A stretch of 64,000 nucleotides of DNA, from NCBI RefSeq assembly GCF_001426375.1, contig NZ_LMEO01000023.1, positions 231,592-295,591 on the forward strand, given 5' to 3'. Under the pieces are notes generated by a model. That model ran no database searches. It saw only the letters and a program-made list of their open reading frames with translations, and was not told the origin of the DNA. This document shows, piece after piece, positions 1 through 7,037 of this stretch. Position 1 is the first letter of the stretch, and every line of letters starts with the position of its first letter. Source of the stretch: Paenibacillus sp. Root444D2. Lineage in GTDB: Bacteria; Bacillota; Bacilli; Paenibacillales; NBRC-103111. A program made the position numbers and the translations under genes.

Positions 1-138
1 AAAGCAGAGGAACAAGCGAAGAAAGATGCTGAGAGAGCGAAGGCGGAAGCTGCTCGCAAAGCAGAAGAAAAACGGCTTGAGAATGATTTTGGACATCTGC
101 TGAGTAAGAGCAGTCTGGATTGGCGTAAACACAAATGA
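1..138 (+). CDS. C-terminal end of a Lys/Ala/Glu-rich protein (partial)
   Basis: Forty-five codons are open from the left edge to a TGA at 136-138. The visible tail is rich in Lys, Ala, Glu and Arg in an AEAARKAEEK-like pattern, so it is probably a charged helix or coiled coil. It ends with a short segment containing DWRKHK. The stop overlaps the next start codon (ATGA at 135-138), so the two genes are translationally coupled. The family cannot be named from this fragment. Confidence 0.6.
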   Translation, partial: KAEEQAKKDAERAKAEAARKAEEKRLENDFGHLLSKSSLDWRKHK

Positions 139-1088
139 GGGAGCGCACAGTGTGCCTCCTTTTCTTTCTTTTCGTAATGATAGCGTTGTCATCCTGTGAG
201 ATGGGCAAATCAATACCAACACCAATAGAAACACCAATAACAACAGGAATATCAAAAGAGATACCGATAGAAACACCAAAAGAGACCACGGCAGCACCAG
301 CCCCAGCAGCAATGGATACTCCGACGATACCATCGGCGGCTTCAAGCGACCAAAGTTCATCGCCTAGTCCGGCTTTTACGACTTTGGAAAAGACATTGAT
401 CGAGCGTTACGGAAATGCAAAACCTAAGAAATGGGGCGAAAATGTCCCTGGTGTTCGGACACATCTTACTACGAAGGATCAAGTGATTGCGCTGACTTTT
501 GACGCATGCGGTGGGAAGGAGGGCAGTGGGTACGATGAGAAGCTGATCAACTATTTGATCAAGGAGAACATCCCGGCAACCTTATTTATCAATGCGAGAT
601 GGATAACGGCCAATAAGGACATATTTGCCAAATTGGCCGCAAACCCGCTGTTTGAGATTGAAAATCATGGGACCGAGCATCGGCCCTTGTCCGTAAATGG
701 CAAGTTGGCGTATGGCATCGCGGGAACCAAAAATGTGAACGATATTATTCATGAAGTGAAAGACAATGCTGACCAGATCGAGAAGCTGACTGGGCGGCGC
801 CCTTTATTTTTTCGTTCCGGCACAGCCTATTATGATGATATTGCTGCAGAAGTTGTTCATGATTTAGGCTTTCAGTTGGCTGGATACAATGTACTCGGCG
901 ACGCTGGAGCGACTTATAACACGGATCAGGTATACAAAGCACTGTTAAAAGCCCGAAGCGGTTCTATCGTACTAGCTCATATGAACCATCCGGAGAAAGA
1001 TACGGCAGAAGGCATTATGAAAGCTATTCCTGAGCTTCAAAAAGCGGGTTACCGCTTCGTACTACTAGCTTCCTATACCTTAAACTAA
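135..1088 (+). CDS. Polysaccharide deacetylase (NodB-fold) lipoprotein
   Basis: The product has 317 residues. Residues 1-21 form a lipoprotein signal with lipobox ALSSC, so Cys21 is the likely lipidated residue and the enzyme should sit on the outer face of the membrane. Residues 25-85 are a Pro/Thr/Ser-rich linker. The NodB-type domain follows: TFDAC at 121-125 takes the place of the usual TFDDG motif with Asp123 retained, and His178/His182 in NHGTEH form the metal-binding H-x3-H. FRSGTAYYD and a late LAHMNHP motif match motifs 3 and 5. Members of this family deacetylate chitin-like or peptidoglycan sugars, or related acyl groups. The substrate is not evident. The TFDACGG variant suggests a divergent subfamily. 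The start overlaps the upstream stop, and a terminator follows the gene. Confidence 0.88.
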   Translation: MRERTVCLLFFLFVMIALSSCEMGKSIPTPIETPITTGISKEIPIETPKETTAAPAPAAMDTPTIPSAASSDQSSSPSPAFTTLEKTLIERYGNAKPKKWGENVPGVRTHLTTKDQVIALTFDACGGKEGSGYDEKLINYLIKENIPATLFINARWITANKDIFAKLAANPLFEIENHGTEHRPLSVNGKLAYGIAGTKNVNDIIHEVKDNADQIEKLTGRRPLFFRSGTAYYDDIAAEVVHDLGFQLAGYNVLGDAGATYNTDQVYKALLKARSGSIVLAHMNHPEKDTAEGIMKAIPELQKAGYRFVLLASYTLN

Positions 1089-1116
1089 GCGATAGCTGCA
1101 GCAGCTATCGTTTTTT
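1089..1116 (+). terminator. Intrinsic terminator of the deacetylase gene
   Basis: A perfect 9-bp stem (CGATAGCTG / CAGCTATCG, 1090-1110) with a 3-nt loop is followed by TTTTTT at 1111-1116. The stop codon of the opposite-strand gene lies inside the stem. Confidence 0.85.
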
Positions 1117-1329
1117 CATTTCAAAAAATTCACAAGCCTCTCGATCATAATACGTCAAATCACTAACACGAGTTTGTACGACCACTGTTTTTTCACTGAA
1201 ACGCAATACAACCGCATTCGAATCCACAATGTGATCATCTTTGAAAACACGGACGACAGCCTGTCTTTCAACAGCATCTTGAAAATCGGTATCCGTTACT
1301 AAGCGTTGATTTCTAGCCATCCTCGGCAT
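1105..1329 (-). CDS. Conserved small hypothetical protein (74 aa)
   Basis: Reads MPRMARNQRLV at the start and ends FFEMKKR. It is a small, soluble, mixed-charge protein with alternating hydrophobic residues (VVRVF, AVVLRF, KTVVVQ) that suggest a compact beta-rich fold of the SH3/Hfq/Tudor kind. That fold guess is inference from the pattern only. No catalytic motif is visible. Its 3' end overlaps the convergent terminator at 1089-1116. On the minus strand a GGGGAATGCCGAGG stretch precedes and overlaps the start, and MARNQ (four codons in) is an alternative start. Confidence 0.6.
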   Translation of the reverse strand: MPRMARNQRLVTDTDFQDAVERQAVVRVFKDDHIVDSNAVVLRFSEKTVVVQTRVSDLTYYDREACEFFEMKKR

Positions 1330-1468
1330 TCCCCTAACTTGGTTAAAATAGTTCTTCTATTGTACCACAAGGTGCCGCTCAACCCGAATTCACACGAACT
1401 CCTCCGCCCAGCCTAGCATACAATGTAGCACCAAATGCTGTATGGGCAGAGAGGGTGCGTGATCTAGG

Positions 1469-2881
1469 GTGGACATTCAATTATTGCCGATTCATTGGGT
1501 CTATTTAGTATTTATCGGTTTTATTCTTACCCTTTTAATCAAGCGTAGAGACACAACAATGATTTGTGTAGTTGGTATTTTCGCGCTTGGCTTGCTGGCA
1601 ACGGAAACGTTGAGCGGCTCCGTTTCTGGTATTTTCAACAGCTTCATTTATGCAACTAAAGAGCTGATGGGAACCATCATGATTATCTCCATTATTGTAG
1701 CGATGAGCCGTGTGCTCATTCGAACAGGGATTAATGAAACCATGGTCGCTCCGCTAACCCGTTTTATGCGAACGCCTGCTTTAGCTTTCTGGGGTATCGG
1801 TATCATTATGATGGTGACATCATGGTTTTTCTGGCCGTCTCCCGGTGTCGCGCTCATTGGAGCTGTTCTGCTGCCTGTGGCCGTCCGTGTTGGTCTGCCA
1901 GCACTAGGTGCTGCTATGGCGATGAACTTATTCGGACATGGGATTGCGCTTTCGGGGGATTATATTATACAGGGAGCTCCTAAATTAACAGCAGATGCAG
2001 CTGGATTACCAGTGACTGCCGTCATGGAGGCAAGCATTCCGCTGGTTATCGTGATGGGGCTTGTCACGACGATCACCGCTTTTTGGATGATGCGGCGGGA
2101 TATGAAGAACGGAACGTGGCGAAATGGCCTAGTAGCGAGTGGTCCAGGAGATAGTGGCTCGCTTATTTCAGCTGTCGGGCAGGCTAAAGTTAATTTAGCG
2201 CCGAATCTGAAGAAAACTCTGGCGGTTATAATTCCTTTGCTCTTCGCTTTAGATGTCATTGCGATGTTCGTGCTTAATCTGCAAGGTGGAGATGCGACAG
2301 CTCTCGTTGGAGGCACCGCCGTATTCATTCTCATTGCGGTGACACTGCTCGCGCATCGGAATCAAGGACTAGAACAAACGACTTCTTACCTCATCGAAGG
2401 TTTTGTATTCGGTTTCAAAGTTTTCGGCCCCGTGATCCCGATTGCCGCTTTCTTCTATCTAGGCGACTCCGCCTTCACGGAGCTGTTCGGCAAAATACTT
2501 CCGCAAGGCTCGCACGGGATCGTGAACGATCTGGGTGTAGCACTCGCGGGGCAGGTGCCGCTGAACGGCGCGGTCGGTGCCGTGACGCTCACTGTCGTTG
2601 GCGCCATTACGGGCCTAGACGGCTCGGGCTTCTCCGGCATCTCCCTTGCGGGCTCGATTGCGCAGCTATTCGCAACCGCCATTGGCTCCGGCGCGGCTGT
2701 GCTCACAGCGCTCGGGCAAGTGGCCGCCATCTGGGTCGGCGGCGGCACGTTGATTCCATGGGCGCTGATTCCGGCAGCGGCCATCTGCGGCGTGAGTCCG
2801 TTCGAGCTGGCGCGCCGGAATCTGCTGCCTGTGCTCATCGGCCTCGCGGTGACGACGGTCGTGGCGATGTTTTTGGTGTAG
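1469..2881 (+). CDS. Multi-pass permease, ion-transporter superfamily-like
   Basis: 470 residues with about 11-12 hydrophobic segments and almost no soluble domains, so an inner-membrane transporter. The start is GTG at 1469. Glycine-rich re-entrant-like stretches (GGGTLIPWALIPAA near residue 425, and LFGHGIALSGD near residue 155) resemble GntP/NhaC/ArsB-like ion transporters, but no diagnostic motif fixes the family and the substrate is unknown. The last third of the gene (about 2480-2870) is clearly more GC-rich than the first two thirds. It stands alone, with a repeat-rich intergenic region and a terminator at 3061-3101 downstream. Confidence 0.7.
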   Translation: MDIQLLPIHWVYLVFIGFILTLLIKRRDTTMICVVGIFALGLLATETLSGSVSGIFNSFIYATKELMGTIMIISIIVAMSRVLIRTGINETMVAPLTRFMRTPALAFWGIGIIMMVTSWFFWPSPGVALIGAVLLPVAVRVGLPALGAAMAMNLFGHGIALSGDYIIQGAPKLTADAAGLPVTAVMEASIPLVIVMGLVTTITAFWMMRRDMKNGTWRNGLVASGPGDSGSLISAVGQAKVNLAPNLKKTLAVIIPLLFALDVIAMFVLNLQGGDATALVGGTAVFILIAVTLLAHRNQGLEQTTSYLIEGFVFGFKVFGPVIPIAAFFYLGDSAFTELFGKILPQGSHGIVNDLGVALAGQVPLNGAVGAVTLTVVGAITGLDGSGFSGISLAGSIAQLFATAIGSGAAVLTALGQVAAIWVGGGTLIPWALIPAAAICGVSPFELARRNLLPVLIGLAVTTVVAMFLV

Positions 2882-2960
2882 TAAGATGCGGCATCTTGCC
2901 CGTCAAACTAGTTGTAACAGTAAAATCTGCCACCCCTCACCGACCAACCGACGAACTCAC

Positions 2961-3023
2961 AAACCAATCAAACCAACCAAACCAACCAAACCAACCAAAC
3001 CAACCAAACAAACCAAACAAACC
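2961..3023. repeat. 9-bp microsatellite, AAACCAACC type, 7 units
   Basis: Seven consecutive 9-bp units run from 2961 to 3023. Four are exact AAACCAACC (2970-3005), one is AAACCAATC and two are AAACAAACC. The unit is three codons long, so every frame stays open through it. The ORFs seen here are by-products of the repeat, not genes. Confidence 0.85.
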
Positions 3024-3060
3024 AACAAAACACCCACCCACCCCGTTCTGTCAACCGCAC

Positions 3061-3101
3061 CCCGTCACCCTCTGGGCTCCTCCATAGGGTGGCGGGTTTT
3101 T
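3061..3101 (+). terminator. Intrinsic terminator downstream of the permease
   Basis: An 11-bp stem (3061-3071 with 3086-3096, one G-U pair), a 14-nt loop and TTTTT at 3097-3101. It lies 180 bp downstream of the permease stop, after the microsatellite, so the transcript would carry the repeat in its 3' UTR. Confidence 0.7.
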
Positions 3102-3122
3102 CTTTCGCCAGCCGAATCCGCG

Positions 3123-3316
3123 AAATAAGAGTCTCCAAAGACTCTTATTTTCGTATAAACTTACCAAAAAGTAAAAATAGCAGTCCCTAGGACCTCTTAT
3201 TTGCTCAGATTCTCTCGAATCCCAACAAATTCTGCCTAATAAGAGTCTCTAGAACCTCTTATTTCCACTTGAAGTCCTCCAAATGCCCAAATAGCAGCCC
3301 CTAGAAGCTCTTATTT
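3123..3316. repeat. Array A: four 28-bp palindromic repeats
   Basis: Four copies at 3123-3150, 3175-3202, 3237-3264 and 3289-3316. The first is a perfect palindrome with half-site AAATAAGAGTCT, a CCAA centre and the matching right half. The others carry substitutions mostly in the left half. Starts are 52, 62 and 52 bp apart. A second array with the same spacing lies at 26274-26467. The 24-34 bp between copies are not alike. The region from 3317 to 3510 shows nothing further apart from a short GGAAGTTGGA direct repeat ahead of the next gene. Confidence 0.9.
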
Positions 3317-3510
3317 ACTCAGAGCCACCTCGTTTCCTAATTCAGCGATATCGCAAGACAAGTGCAGGAAGTATCTCTAATTTCCCATACAATGAACGGA
3401 AAACGTACGGAATCGGATTTGCCTATAGTCCACTTTAAGCAGTAAGCTTACATACAGTAAACTCGAATGGAAGTTGGAAATGAGACTATAGGAAGTTGGA
3501 GATGAGATAG

Positions 3511-4077
3511 ATGGAAGCGAAGTTTTGTATGACCTGCGGAGCCGCTTTGGAGTCGCGTGATGTGGATGGCACGATTAGAAGAGCTTGTACGGAGTGCAGC
3601 TTTGTTCATTGGGGTAACTATAGCATCGGTGTAGGCGCACTCGTGATGAAGGATGAGAAGATGCTGCTTGTACGCAGGGCTCAGGAACCAGGGAAAGGTC
3701 GATGGACCAACCCGGGTGGCTATATTGAGCAGCATGAGCTGATCCAAGATACGATTGAACGCGAAGTGTTGGAGGAAAGCGGAGTCAAAGCGGTTGTCAC
3801 TCGCCTAGTAGCCGTGCGCGATTTGCCTAGAAGCATACATAATGTATACATTGCTTTTGAAATGGATTACATCAGCGGAGAGCCTCAGCCAGACGGCGTG
3901 GAGGTCGATGCAGCAGGGTTTTACAGCTTGGCCGAGATGGAATCGATGAATGTGGCGGATTTTACACGCTGGCTCATTGATGTTGCCCTACATTCCAAAA
4001 CGACTGGACTAGTCGAAGATAAAGATCCAATCATCAAAATGGAAGGGTACGGATTGTACCGTGTCCCTAGAATATGA
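3511..4077 (+). CDS. Nudix hydrolase with N-terminal zinc ribbon
   Basis: 188 residues. Residues 6-30 hold a four-Cys zinc ribbon (CMTCG ... CTECS). The Nudix box follows at about residues 70-92 (GGYIEQHELIQ... then REVLEESGV), containing the G-x5-E-x7-REVLEESG signature with all catalytic glutamates. Such enzymes hydrolyse nucleoside diphosphates linked to another group. The zinc ribbon places it near NADH pyrophosphatase-like or 'Nudix with ribbon' proteins, but the substrate cannot be told. The ribosome binding site GGAG lies about 10 bases upstream. The stop overlaps the start of the next gene (ATGA), so both form a coupled operon. Confidence 0.88.
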   Translation: MEAKFCMTCGAALESRDVDGTIRRACTECSFVHWGNYSIGVGALVMKDEKMLLVRRAQEPGKGRWTNPGGYIEQHELIQDTIEREVLEESGVKAVVTRLVAVRDLPRSIHNVYIAFEMDYISGEPQPDGVEVDAAGFYSLAEMESMNVADFTRWLIDVALHSKTTGLVEDKDPIIKMEGYGLYRVPRI

Positions 4078-4505
4078 CCAAAGCGATCCAGCTTCGCGGA
4101 CATCACTTACTTTGTCTGTTAGGATACAGAGGGATGGGTTACTCGAAAGAATTTTGCGAAAATATGACGACCGTCTACGAAGAATTACGTCAAAAGCCCG
4201 AAACGATGATCCGCATTGTTCTTGGACCTGATGATCTTTGCGCAGCTTTCCCGAAGGATCAAGAAGCGCATTGTGAAAATAGGACCGTCTATCAGCACGA
4301 TGCAGAAATCATCACCAAGCTTGGCTTGCAAGTGGAAATGGAGCTGAGCTGGTCGGAGATTTGCGGTCAAGTAGCCGACCGTGTGAAGCCGAGCGACATT
4401 GGTCATCTATGTGCCACATGCCGTTGGGAGCCTTATGGTGTTTGTGCGGAAGGTGTGCGATTGATCGGGGAGGGTGGCGACTTGCCGCCCATCATTACCA
4501 AATAA
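4074..4505 (+). CDS. DUF1284 domain protein
   Basis: 143 residues. The N-terminal motif LRGHHLLCLLGYRGMGYS is the recognisable start of DUF1284. The C-terminus has a Cys cluster (HLCATCRWEPYGVC), and there are further Cys residues at LLCLL, DDLCAAF, AHCEN and EICGQ, so a metal or Fe-S site is plausible. The function of the family is not established. It starts inside the stop codon of the Nudix gene and probably works with it. A strong terminator follows directly. Confidence 0.85.
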   Translation: MTKAIQLRGHHLLCLLGYRGMGYSKEFCENMTTVYEELRQKPETMIRIVLGPDDLCAAFPKDQEAHCENRTVYQHDAEIITKLGLQVEMELSWSEICGQVADRVKPSDIGHLCATCRWEPYGVCAEGVRLIGEGGDLPPIITK

Positions 4506-4539
4506 GAGGGCTTGCGTGTAAACGCAGCCCTCTTTTTTT
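4505..4539. terminator. Terminator between convergent genes
   Basis: Stem AGAGGGC...GCCCTCT (4505-4511 with 4527-4533) extended by TGCGT/ACGCA inside, then seven T on the plus strand. It serves the Nudix/DUF1284 operon and abuts the end of the minus-strand SRAP gene. Confidence 0.9.
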
Positions 4540-5186
4540 CATACAAAAACACTGACATCCGAACCGCTTTCCAGCTTCTCTTCAGGCGACGACAATACAT
4601 TTGCAACCATAAGCAGATCATCTACAGGTCGAAGGATGGATCTGAGGAGTCTGCTGTCTTTCATCTCTGGCTGCAGCCACATCTCGGCCTGATCCTGGTC
4701 GAGTATCGCAGGCATTCTGCGTTGATAAGGAGAAACGAGTGAGTTTGCTTCTGTCATGAGCATCATGCACGTACGAAGCTCCTCTTCACCAGATGGAGCC
4801 CGCCAGACATCATACAGCCCCGCGATGCCAAAGGTGCCGCTGCGCATTTTGAATTTAATCCACTCTGTCTCTTTTCCCTCCGTCACGCTAATATAAAATC
4901 CACTGCAAGGAATGATACAGCGCTGTTTTCTGACGATACGCTCGAAGACGACATTGGTGAAGATCGAATCGCGGTCCCCGCATACGGCATCTTTTGCCCA
5001 GAACGGCATTAGACCCCAACGGAATTCATCAAGGATGCGTTCTCCCTTTTTATTCATCATTACAGCGGATACAGACTCTGTCGGCCGCACCTCATAACGA
5101 TTGGAGCTATACGATAGCAGCCGATCAATGCGGAATTGTTTAACAAGCTCGTTGACATCAGCAAGAATAGATATGGAATGACACAT
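4539..5186 (-). CDS. SRAP (YedK/HMCES-like) family protein, variant active site
   Basis: 215 residues beginning Met-Cys, so after Met removal the family's nucleophile Cys2 would be N-terminal. FRWGLMPFWAKD, IIPCSGFY and RRMPAIL mark the SRAP fold. The family forms a thiazolidine crosslink with abasic sites in single-stranded DNA. In E. coli YedK the key residues are Cys2, Asn75, Glu105 and His160. Here Cys2 and the Asn (FTNVVFERI) are kept, but the Glu of GFYEW-like motifs is replaced (GFYIS) and the His of the HDR motif is missing (SPYQRRMP). It may still crosslink or bind abasic sites but should differ in chemistry. The ribosome binding site AGGTGG is 8 bases upstream. Confidence 0.82.
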   Translation of the reverse strand: MCHSISILADVNELVKQFRIDRLLSYSSNRYEVRPTESVSAVMMNKKGERILDEFRWGLMPFWAKDAVCGDRDSIFTNVVFERIVRKQRCIIPCSGFYISVTEGKETEWIKFKMRSGTFGIAGLYDVWRAPSGEEELRTCMMLMTEANSLVSPYQRRMPAILDQDQAEMWLQPEMKDSRLLRSILRPVDDLLMVANVLSSPEEKLESGSDVSVFV

Positions 5187-5284
5187 TTGTTTACCACCTC
5201 ATTTGGTTTTGGCTATTATTTACCTAATCAACCAAATACATGTACGAGGCGTATCTTTTTATTAAATTAACCCTGCTTCCTCGC

Positions 5285-5647
5285 TTACACAATCAACAGC
5301 TTCAGCATCGTTTCCTTCATATTATGTTCCCGGAAAGGCTTAGAAACGAACTCTTTGGCACCCGCATGGATAGCCTCGATAATCATCGTCTTTTGCTCCA
5401 AAGCAGAGCACATCATAATGTTGGCGGCAGGGTCGAATTCTCTAATTTTTCGGATTACATCTATACCGGTCATGTCTGGCATATTCAGGTCCATTGTGGT
5501 CAGAATCGGAAAGTTGGCTTGATACGCATGAATGGCCTCGGCACCATTAGCTGCTTCTAGTACATCGTAACCCATCGTAATAATAATTTGACGTAAAATA
5601 CCTCTAAGGCTTTGGACCGGATCAACAACGAGAATCTTAGGCTTCAT
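5285..5647 (-). CDS. CheY-like stand-alone receiver domain
   Basis: 120 residues from ATG at 5647, chosen because GGAGGTAG sits just upstream; longer readings lack such a site. The receiver fold is clear: ILVVDP at 5-10, phospho-acceptor Asp53 in MDLNMPDMTG, Ser in MMCSAL near 83, and Lys in SKPF near 105. Only one of the usual two N-terminal acidic residues is present (VVDP rather than a DD pair), so Mg binding may be altered. There is no output domain. It lies downstream of the diguanylate cyclase on the same strand, which hints at a shared signalling role, but a terminator separates them. Confidence 0.85.
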   Translation of the reverse strand: MKPKILVVDPVQSLRGILRQIIITMGYDVLEAANGAEAIHAYQANFPILTTMDLNMPDMTGIDVIRKIREFDPAANIMMCSALEQKTMIIEAIHAGAKEFVSKPFREHNMKETMLKLLIV

Positions 5648-5744
5648 GGTGTCTACCTCCCTGTGTATAAATATGATTTCGGAAGAGGCGACTCCTTTTA
5701 TGAGGGTTTTCGGTTGGTAAGTAATGACATGGAAATTGGAGGCC

Positions 5745-5776
5745 AAAAAAAGCTAGAAGCTTTAGGGCTCCTAGCT
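5745..5776 (-). terminator. Terminator of the diguanylate cyclase gene
   Basis: Reading the minus strand, a 10-bp stem (AGCTAGGAGC with GCTTCTAGCT, one G-U) and 6-nt loop is followed by seven T. It lies immediately after the diguanylate cyclase stop and before the receiver gene. Confidence 0.8.
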
Positions 5777-5784
5777 GAAAACAT

Positions 5785-6876
5785 CTATTCGGAAATATGT
5801 GAATGAATGCGGTTTTTCCCATTTCTTTTGGCGGTATACAAACATTCATCTACAAGCTGGAACCAGGCTTTTTTCATCGTGTTGCGATTATAGCTAGCGA
5901 GTCCGATACTCATCGTTAACGGTTGATCCGGCATCTCAGGAATTTCGGTACTCCGGATGGTTTCCATTAATTTTTCGCAAATATGTAAAACTTCCTCGTG
6001 TGATTTGCCTACAAACAAAACGGCGAATTCCTCGCCACCATATCGAAAAGACATATCGTCAGGGCCGAGCTCTTCCTTCAGAATGGAGCCGATCGTTTTG
6101 AGAACCATGTCACCGACCCAATGCCCGTAGGTATCATTAATCCTTTTGAAATTATCGATATCGATAAGAGCAAGCTCAAGCGGCGTATCATGGGGCATAT
6201 GCGAAATCAGATGATCGGTATGTTCTTGAAAAGAACGATGATTAAACAGCTCGGTGAGCGCATCCACTTTGGAAAGCCGATCAATCATCACATTTCGAAT
6301 AAGGAGGTCCTGTTCGCGAACGACCGAATCTTTTAACTCTGTAATGAGAATTAGCCCTTTGTTCATGATTGCAAAGCAGATAAGTGCCGTTGAGCTGAGG
6401 ACTGTCATAGAAACGATCACATCAGAGGGTGTTAGGGCATGCCCTTGATATACCTGACAAACTAGTAATGAAATTAAATATACAATGCCTAAACTATAAG
6501 CGAAAAAAATATATTTCTTTTGGAAATAGATAGAGGCTAAAATAATAGGGATACTAATTAATTCGTAGCTGCTCATCAGCTCGGGAATACAGATAATAAA
6601 GATACAAACCATGGTCATGGTCCATGTAATCATGATAAAATCGCTGTATCGTTTCAGAAAGTGAATAGCCAAATAACCGGATCCCATTAAGATGAGCTGT
6701 AGGCAGGCCGTAATGATTTGAACCTCCATGAACCTGTTAAACCATTGCGGAGGCTGATCATGCATATTAAAGAAGAATCCAAGGATAGCGACTATTTCAT
6801 AGATTAATAGGATCCACCATAAAATATGTATAAGTTTTCGATTCCATATATGATCATTAGCCGGAAGTTGTTCCAT
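5785..6876 (-). CDS. Membrane GGDEF diguanylate cyclase
   Basis: 363 residues from ATG at 6876; an upstream TTG at 6909 is possible but less likely. The N-terminal half has about six transmembrane helices (residues 15-185), followed by a short linker helix and a GGDEF domain (about 210-360). The active site is GGEEF near residue 280, with the typical VDALTELFNHRSF and DIDNFKRINDTYGH motifs, so it should make cyclic di-GMP from GTP at the membrane. The inhibitory I-site position four residues before MSFRYGGEEF reads GPDD instead of RxxD, so product inhibition is probably absent. The ligand of the membrane sensor is unknown. Confidence 0.9.
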   Translation of the reverse strand: MEQLPANDHIWNRKLIHILWWILLIYEIVAILGFFFNMHDQPPQWFNRFMEVQIITACLQLILMGSGYLAIHFLKRYSDFIMITWTMTMVCIFIICIPELMSSYELISIPIILASIYFQKKYIFFAYSLGIVYLISLLVCQVYQGHALTPSDVIVSMTVLSSTALICFAIMNKGLILITELKDSVVREQDLLIRNVMIDRLSKVDALTELFNHRSFQEHTDHLISHMPHDTPLELALIDIDNFKRINDTYGHWVGDMVLKTIGSILKEELGPDDMSFRYGGEEFAVLFVGKSHEEVLHICEKLMETIRSTEIPEMPDQPLTMSIGLASYNRNTMKKAWFQLVDECLYTAKRNGKNRIHSHISE

Positions 6877-7037
6877 GTAGAGGAGGCCACTTTCCTTTCG
6901 GGTTAGCAATTATTGGAAAAACATTTTGAGCCTTATCAGATCATTGTAAAGAATAACACCCCGTTTAGGCAAGCTGTTTACGAAGGGGAGGGATTGTATT
7001 TTTTTGTAAATATAGATCAGGGTTATCAGGAGGGGCT

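Noticed and set aside
2758-3128. ORFs of 80-109 codons across the AAACCAACC microsatellite
   Set aside because: A 9-bp unit keeps every frame open; products are NQP/TKP repeats without start signals.
3123-3316. CRISPR array (28-bp repeats, 24-34-bp spacers)
   Set aside because: Repeats are palindromic over their whole length and vary between copies, there are only four, spacer lengths are not uniform, and no cas gene is present.
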